Shown here: positions 19,849 through 22,977 of the stretch, in pieces
Layout of the letters: every line of letters starts with the position of its first letter
How positions within the stretch are numbered: the stretch's first letter is position 1
Origin: a virus
Length of the DNA stretch: 22,977 bases
Direction: 5' to 3' (one strand)
Virus record (IMG/VR): IMGVR_UViG_3300006805_000174
Location: 1-22,977 of that record
The notes under the pieces: generated by a model
Databases searched by the model: none
The model's input: only the letters and a program-made list of their open reading frames with translations
What the model was told of the DNA's origin: nothing
Position numbers and translations under genes: made by a program

Positions 19849-21284
19849 TGGCAAATCAAAAACAAAGTGGAGTTCCTCAGAAGACTCGGTTGCCATTAAT
19901 GGGAGCCTACTCAAATAGAGACTCTAGTGGTTCTAAAGACCAGCGATTCATCAATATGTTTCCTGAAACTCGCAAGGTAGATCAACTAGAGAACACAAAG
20001 ATCTTCATTAACAAACGTCCGGGTCTAACTACATACAAAGACTTTGGTACTGGTGAAGGTAGGGCAATGGCCTACTTCCGAAATAAGTTTTATGTGGTGA
20101 TTGGTAATCAACTGATTGAAGATGACACTGTTCCTGTGGTTAAGGCAACCTTGTCAACTTCAACAGGACACGTTGGATTGATGAATTGTAACTCAGGTTC
20201 TTTGGGTGACTATCTGTTTATGTGTGATGGTATTAATGCTTGGGTTATTAAACAGGATGGTACTTGTACTCAAGTAACTGATGTTAATTTCCCAACACCA
20301 CACATCTCAGTACCAACATTCATTGATGGGTATGTGTGTCTAGCAAAAGGTAGTGATGTGTATACTTGCACACTAGACGATCCTTTCACATGGCCCACAG
20401 CGAACTTCTTGTCTGCTGAAATGTTCCCTGATCCAATCATCAGTCTTGCACGACAAAATAACCAAGTAGTTGTTCTAGGATCAAGTTCAATTGAATTCTT
20501 CTATGATGTGGCTAATGCTGCTGGCTCTCCTTTGTCTTGCAATGATGCCGCTACAATCCAGATGGGTACTGCTGCTGCATATGCAGTTTACCAGAATGAA
20601 CAGTTCTGTATCTATGTATCTGCATCAGATTCTGGCGGCAGGGCTGTCTGGTTAATCAAGGGTTTCCAACCACAGAAGATTACGGACGAATATATCGAAC
20701 GTATTATTGATGCAGAAGTGAATATGTCAGATTGTCGTGGGTTTGGTATCCGCACAAAGGGACACCTCTTCTATGTACTCAATCTAAAAACTTCTGGAAG
20801 GACTCTAGTATATGATGTTGACGAAAAGTTATGGCATGAGTGGTCTTCTGACTCCGGTGGAAGTCACTCAGTTTTTGCTTACGATCACATGGCAGACTCA
20901 GGTATTGGCGCTGCACATGTACTACACGCCACTAATGGCTGTGTATATAAAGTAGATCCAACTGTTTATCAAGATGACACAGATCCAATTTTGTGTTCGC
21001 TTGTTACAAACAAATATGATATGGATAGCTACAACAGGAAGTTCATGTCATCTCTTAAGTTAGTTGGTGACAGTTATTCTCCTAGTAATGTTGTTACTTT
21101 TTACTGGACGGATGATGACTATCAAACATGGTCTAATGCAAAGACGATTGATATGAATGATGACTTCCCCGCATTCCAACGACTAGGTGCTTTCCGCAGA
21201 CGTGCTTTTAAGTTTGAGCATAGTGGTAACACTCCATTACGTTTGGAGTCTGTTGAGGTTGTCTATACAGAAGGAGCTAACTAA
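19848..21284 (+). CDS. P22 gp10-like tail hub / packaged-DNA stabilisation protein
   Basis: Second neck or tail-tube component, 478 aa, similar in length to P22 gp10 (about 472). It begins MANQKQSGVPQKTRLPLMGA, followed by the conserved DQRFINMFPE stretch (about residues 31-40) and KIFINKRPGLTTY. Then come many short beta strands with repeated DGY, NNQVVVLGSSSIEFFYDVAN and VYDVDEKLWHEWSS patterns, consistent with a beta-propeller. A C-terminal beta domain (VVTFYWTDDDYQTWSNAKT) ends with RLESVEVVYTEG. It overlaps both neighbours by one base in TAATG junctions. It would sit below the gp4-like adaptor and support the tail needle or fibres. Confidence 0.87.
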   Translation: MANQKQSGVPQKTRLPLMGAYSNRDSSGSKDQRFINMFPETRKVDQLENTKIFINKRPGLTTYKDFGTGEGRAMAYFRNKFYVVIGNQLIEDDTVPVVKATLSTSTGHVGLMNCNSGSLGDYLFMCDGINAWVIKQDGTCTQVTDVNFPTPHISVPTFIDGYVCLAKGSDVYTCTLDDPFTWPTANFLSAEMFPDPIISLARQNNQVVVLGSSSIEFFYDVANAAGSPLSCNDAATIQMGTAAAYAVYQNEQFCIYVSASDSGGRAVWLIKGFQPQKITDEYIERIIDAEVNMSDCRGFGIRTKGHLFYVLNLKTSGRTLVYDVDEKLWHEWSSDSGGSHSVFAYDHMADSGIGAAHVLHATNGCVYKVDPTVYQDDTDPILCSLVTNKYDMDSYNRKFMSSLKLVGDSYSPSNVVTFYWTDDDYQTWSNAKTIDMNDDFPAFQRLGAFRRRAFKFEHSGNTPLRLESVEVVYTEGAN

Positions 21285-22084
21285 TGGCTGTTAATACTCT
21301 ACCACCACCGCCAATCAATGACAAGCCCGGTTCCTATACTTGGCTTGAGTGGTATCGACAACTGCGTGCGTATGTGTCTACATCAGGTTCAGTTCCTTGG
21401 TATATCATTAACTTTGCAGGTTCTAATATTACGGACATTGCTGTTCGTAACCACGCTGACTTGCAAAGTATGCAGGGTGGTACAGCAGGTGAGCATTATC
21501 ACCTGACTGCTGCACAACATGCTGCACTAGCCTCTGGGCCACACAATAGTCTATCTGGTATTCAAGGTGGTACTGCTGGACAGTATTACCATCTCAATGC
21601 AGACCAGTATGCGGCAATCAGTAATGAACTAGATGTTGAACTGAGAACATCTGGGACTGTTCTACCAATTACTCCTACTGTCTTTGCACCTGCTGCTGCT
21701 ACAGTTGTAGCTACATCTGGGATTGTATACAACATAGGTAATGGACAATTCACCTTTACAAATGGTGGTGTCTATACAATGTCTTTAACTTTAAATGCAA
21801 GTGCTAGTGCTGGTAATCGCAAGGTATATTTTTATGCTGAGTTGGATACTGGCGGTGGATTTAACATTCTTAGATATTCAGCTAGATCACGTGAAATTGT
21901 TCCATCAGTAGAAGATCAAGTGTTATTTACAGCCACACTGAAAATACCGAAAGGTGCAAAAACACGTCATTACATTTGGGCAAGCACTAATACAGTCACA
22001 CTCAATTCTACTGACGTTCCCGGCACAACTGCTGGGACAGTCACATTACCCGCGTTCCGCGTACAATGGACAGGTTCTTTATAA
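21284..22084 (+). CDS. Tail fibre/spike protein with two QGGTAG-HL repeats
   Basis: A 266-aa protein beginning MAVNTLPPPPINDKPGSYTW, a short proline-rich arm likely to attach to the tail. Two repeats follow, residues about 57-82 and 86-112, each with a QGGTAGE/Q-x-YHL core (QGGTAGEHYHLTAAQHAAL and QGGTAGQYYHLNADQYAAI). These are well-known fibre modules in phage tails. The C-terminal half (about 125-266) is a beta-rich domain with GGVYTMSLTLNASASAGNRK and a final LPAFRVQWTGSL, resembling TNF-like or jelly-roll fibre tips. The gene is coupled to the gp10-like gene (TAATG) and is the last gene before the 22088 promoter. Confidence 0.75.
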   Translation: MAVNTLPPPPINDKPGSYTWLEWYRQLRAYVSTSGSVPWYIINFAGSNITDIAVRNHADLQSMQGGTAGEHYHLTAAQHAALASGPHNSLSGIQGGTAGQYYHLNADQYAAISNELDVELRTSGTVLPITPTVFAPAAATVVATSGIVYNIGNGQFTFTNGGVYTMSLTLNASASAGNRKVYFYAELDTGGGFNILRYSARSREIVPSVEDQVLFTATLKIPKGAKTRHYIWASTNTVTLNSTDVPGTTAGTVTLPAFRVQWTGSL

Positions 22085-22087
22085 TGA

Positions 22088-22116
22088 TTGACAAATATAA
22101 AACAGTGTGGTATACT
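22088..22116 (+). promoter_or_regulatory. Rightward sigma70 promoter with extended -10
   Basis: TTGACA (22088-22093), 17-bp spacer, TATACT (22111-22116), with TG at 22108-22109. Predicted start is near 22123, about 25 nt before the ATG at 22148. The spacer length and TG match the promoters at 2341 and 16594. Confidence 0.8.
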
Positions 22117-22132
22117 ACTAATATACTACTAA
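22111..22132 (+). repeat. Perfect 11-bp tandem repeat spanning the -10 box and transcription start
   Basis: TATACTACTAA occurs twice without a gap (22111-22121 and 22122-22132). The first copy contains the -10 hexamer; the second places an identical hexamer at about the start site. It could bind a regulator, or offer a second -10. Confidence 0.65.
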
Positions 22133-22147
22133 CACAAAGGAATTATA

Positions 22148-22977
22148 ATGGGTGAAGACGACTACAGCGGTATGTATAGTTCTGGTATTTATGGAGATGA
22201 TTCTTCTACAGACTTTAATACACAAACAAATGATATGTACACAGGCTCACCTGTTGATACCAGTTGGATTGGTCAGGGTTATTCTCAAGATCAATTAGAC
22301 AATCCCGGAATGCAAAATATTCCTCAATGGGATAGTGGATTTGATATGTCTAATATCTCTAACACTCCAATGCAAGGTTGGCAACAGAATGGAACTAATT
22401 GGGGACAAGTTGATCAACAATTAGGATCTGATTTTAATTCTTTTGGTCAACGTGCGTATGACTCTATGCAAAATCTGCCTAACCTATTGTCTGGCGGCGC
22501 ACAAGGTGGAACACAAAGTTTTCTATCTAGTTTATTTAGTGGACAGAATGGTAAAGGTCTTATGTCTATTCTAGGTGCCCTTGCAGAAGGTCGCCAGAAT
22601 AAACAAGCCTCATCGCAAAATCCACAGATCATTCAACAGATGCGACAACAAGCTTCTCCATTTGACCAAGCATCTACTGGTGCTAGTCAGATGGGTGCAA
22701 GTTCCATGCGAGATGCAATGCAACAGAAACTTGCTGGTGCTATGTCTGATCCATATGGTCAGCCAATTGTTAAAGCACAAACAGATGCTCTAGCCCACGC
22801 TCAAGCCATCAAGGATGCAGCCGCCGGTCGTAGATCAAACAATGCAACCAGTTCACCAGCACTTGTTGCTGAACAGGCGAAGATTGCACAGAACTATATT
22901 AACAGTCTACAGAATCCATCTGGTGCTAATATGTCTGCTGGTATGGGCGGTCTTGAGCAACTACTTGCTGCTAACAA
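22148..22977 (+). CDS. Gln/Gly/Met-rich virion or ejection-type protein (partial, runs off right edge)
   Basis: Frame opens at ATG 22148 after AAAGG (22136-22140) and stays open to the window end, giving at least 276 residues. It starts MGEDDYSGMYSSGIYGDDSS. The first 140 residues are rich in Asn, Gln, Ser, Asp and Trp. A hydrophobic glycine-containing stretch follows (GTQSFLSSLFSGQNGKGLMS), then Gln/Ala-rich helices (ALAHAQAIKDAAAGRR). The make-up resembles the 603-aa protein at 18037, and the two share the exact 17-bp word CACAAGGTGGAACACAA (here 22500-22516). It has its own promoter. Probably another internal or ejection protein; no family is recognised and the C-terminus is missing. Confidence 0.6.
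   Translation, partial: MGEDDYSGMYSSGIYGDDSSTDFNTQTNDMYTGSPVDTSWIGQGYSQDQLDNPGMQNIPQWDSGFDMSNISNTPMQGWQQNGTNWGQVDQQLGSDFNSFGQRAYDSMQNLPNLLSGGAQGGTQSFLSSLFSGQNGKGLMSILGALAEGRQNKQASSQNPQIIQQMRQQASPFDQASTGASQMGASSMRDAMQQKLAGAMSDPYGQPIVKAQTDALAHAQAIKDAAAGRRSNNATSSPALVAEQAKIAQNYINSLQNPSGANMSAGMGGLEQLLAAN

Noticed and set aside
1-22977. tRNA genes or CRISPR arrays
   Set aside because: No T-loop/acceptor combination folded as a tRNA in the noncoding parts, and no regularly spaced repeats.

Overview
The window is part of a tailed double-stranded DNA phage genome, most likely a podovirus infecting a bacterium with GroEL/GroES chaperonins. The evidence is a long rightward block in packaging-then-head-then-tail order: terminase small subunit, terminase large subunit, long portal with a coiled-coil C-terminus, GroES-like co-chaperonin, scaffold, major capsid protein, P22 gp4-like and gp10-like tail-neck proteins, tail-fibre proteins and Gly/Gln-rich candidate ejection proteins. 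No tRNA, rRNA, IS element or CRISPR array is visible.

Layout. (1) 1-1176, leftward: a glycosyltransferase-like gene cut by the window edge, a hypothetical gene with an apparent +1 frameshift, and two tiny genes (52 and 29 codons). (2) 1177-2415, control region: about 1.1 kb without convincing genes, with hairpins, G-runs and a roughly 15% GC core. It holds divergent consensus sigma70 promoters, leftward (2285-2257) and rightward (2341-2369). (3) 2416-11006, packaging and head genes. (4) 11007-16575, small virion genes, a beta-repeat protein and a fibre-like protein, with two terminator-like hairpins near the start. (5) 16594-22977, membrane/holin-like genes, tail adaptor and hub, a fibre, and the start of another Gln/Gly-rich gene. 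Two further promoters (16594, 22088) share the 17-bp spacer and extended -10 of the 2341 promoter.

Most genes overlap or are spaced by a few bases (ATGA, TAATG, TTGA junctions), so translational coupling is likely. Into this compact block three free-standing HNH endonuclease genes have been wedged (2975, 7758, 15106).

The most striking observation is that two of them sit beside duplicated, recoded edges of a neighbouring phage gene. The 7758 HNH protein ends with the same eight residues (DIDILAKV) as the GroES-like protein just upstream, and seven of the eight codons differ only at the third base. At 15029-15067 a 12-codon stub (MKKNHYISGECS) repeats, recoded, the start of the gene that now begins at 15515 after the HNH gene. 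This suggests homing endonuclease cassettes that insert into the end of an essential gene and carry a silent-substituted replacement for the piece they displace.
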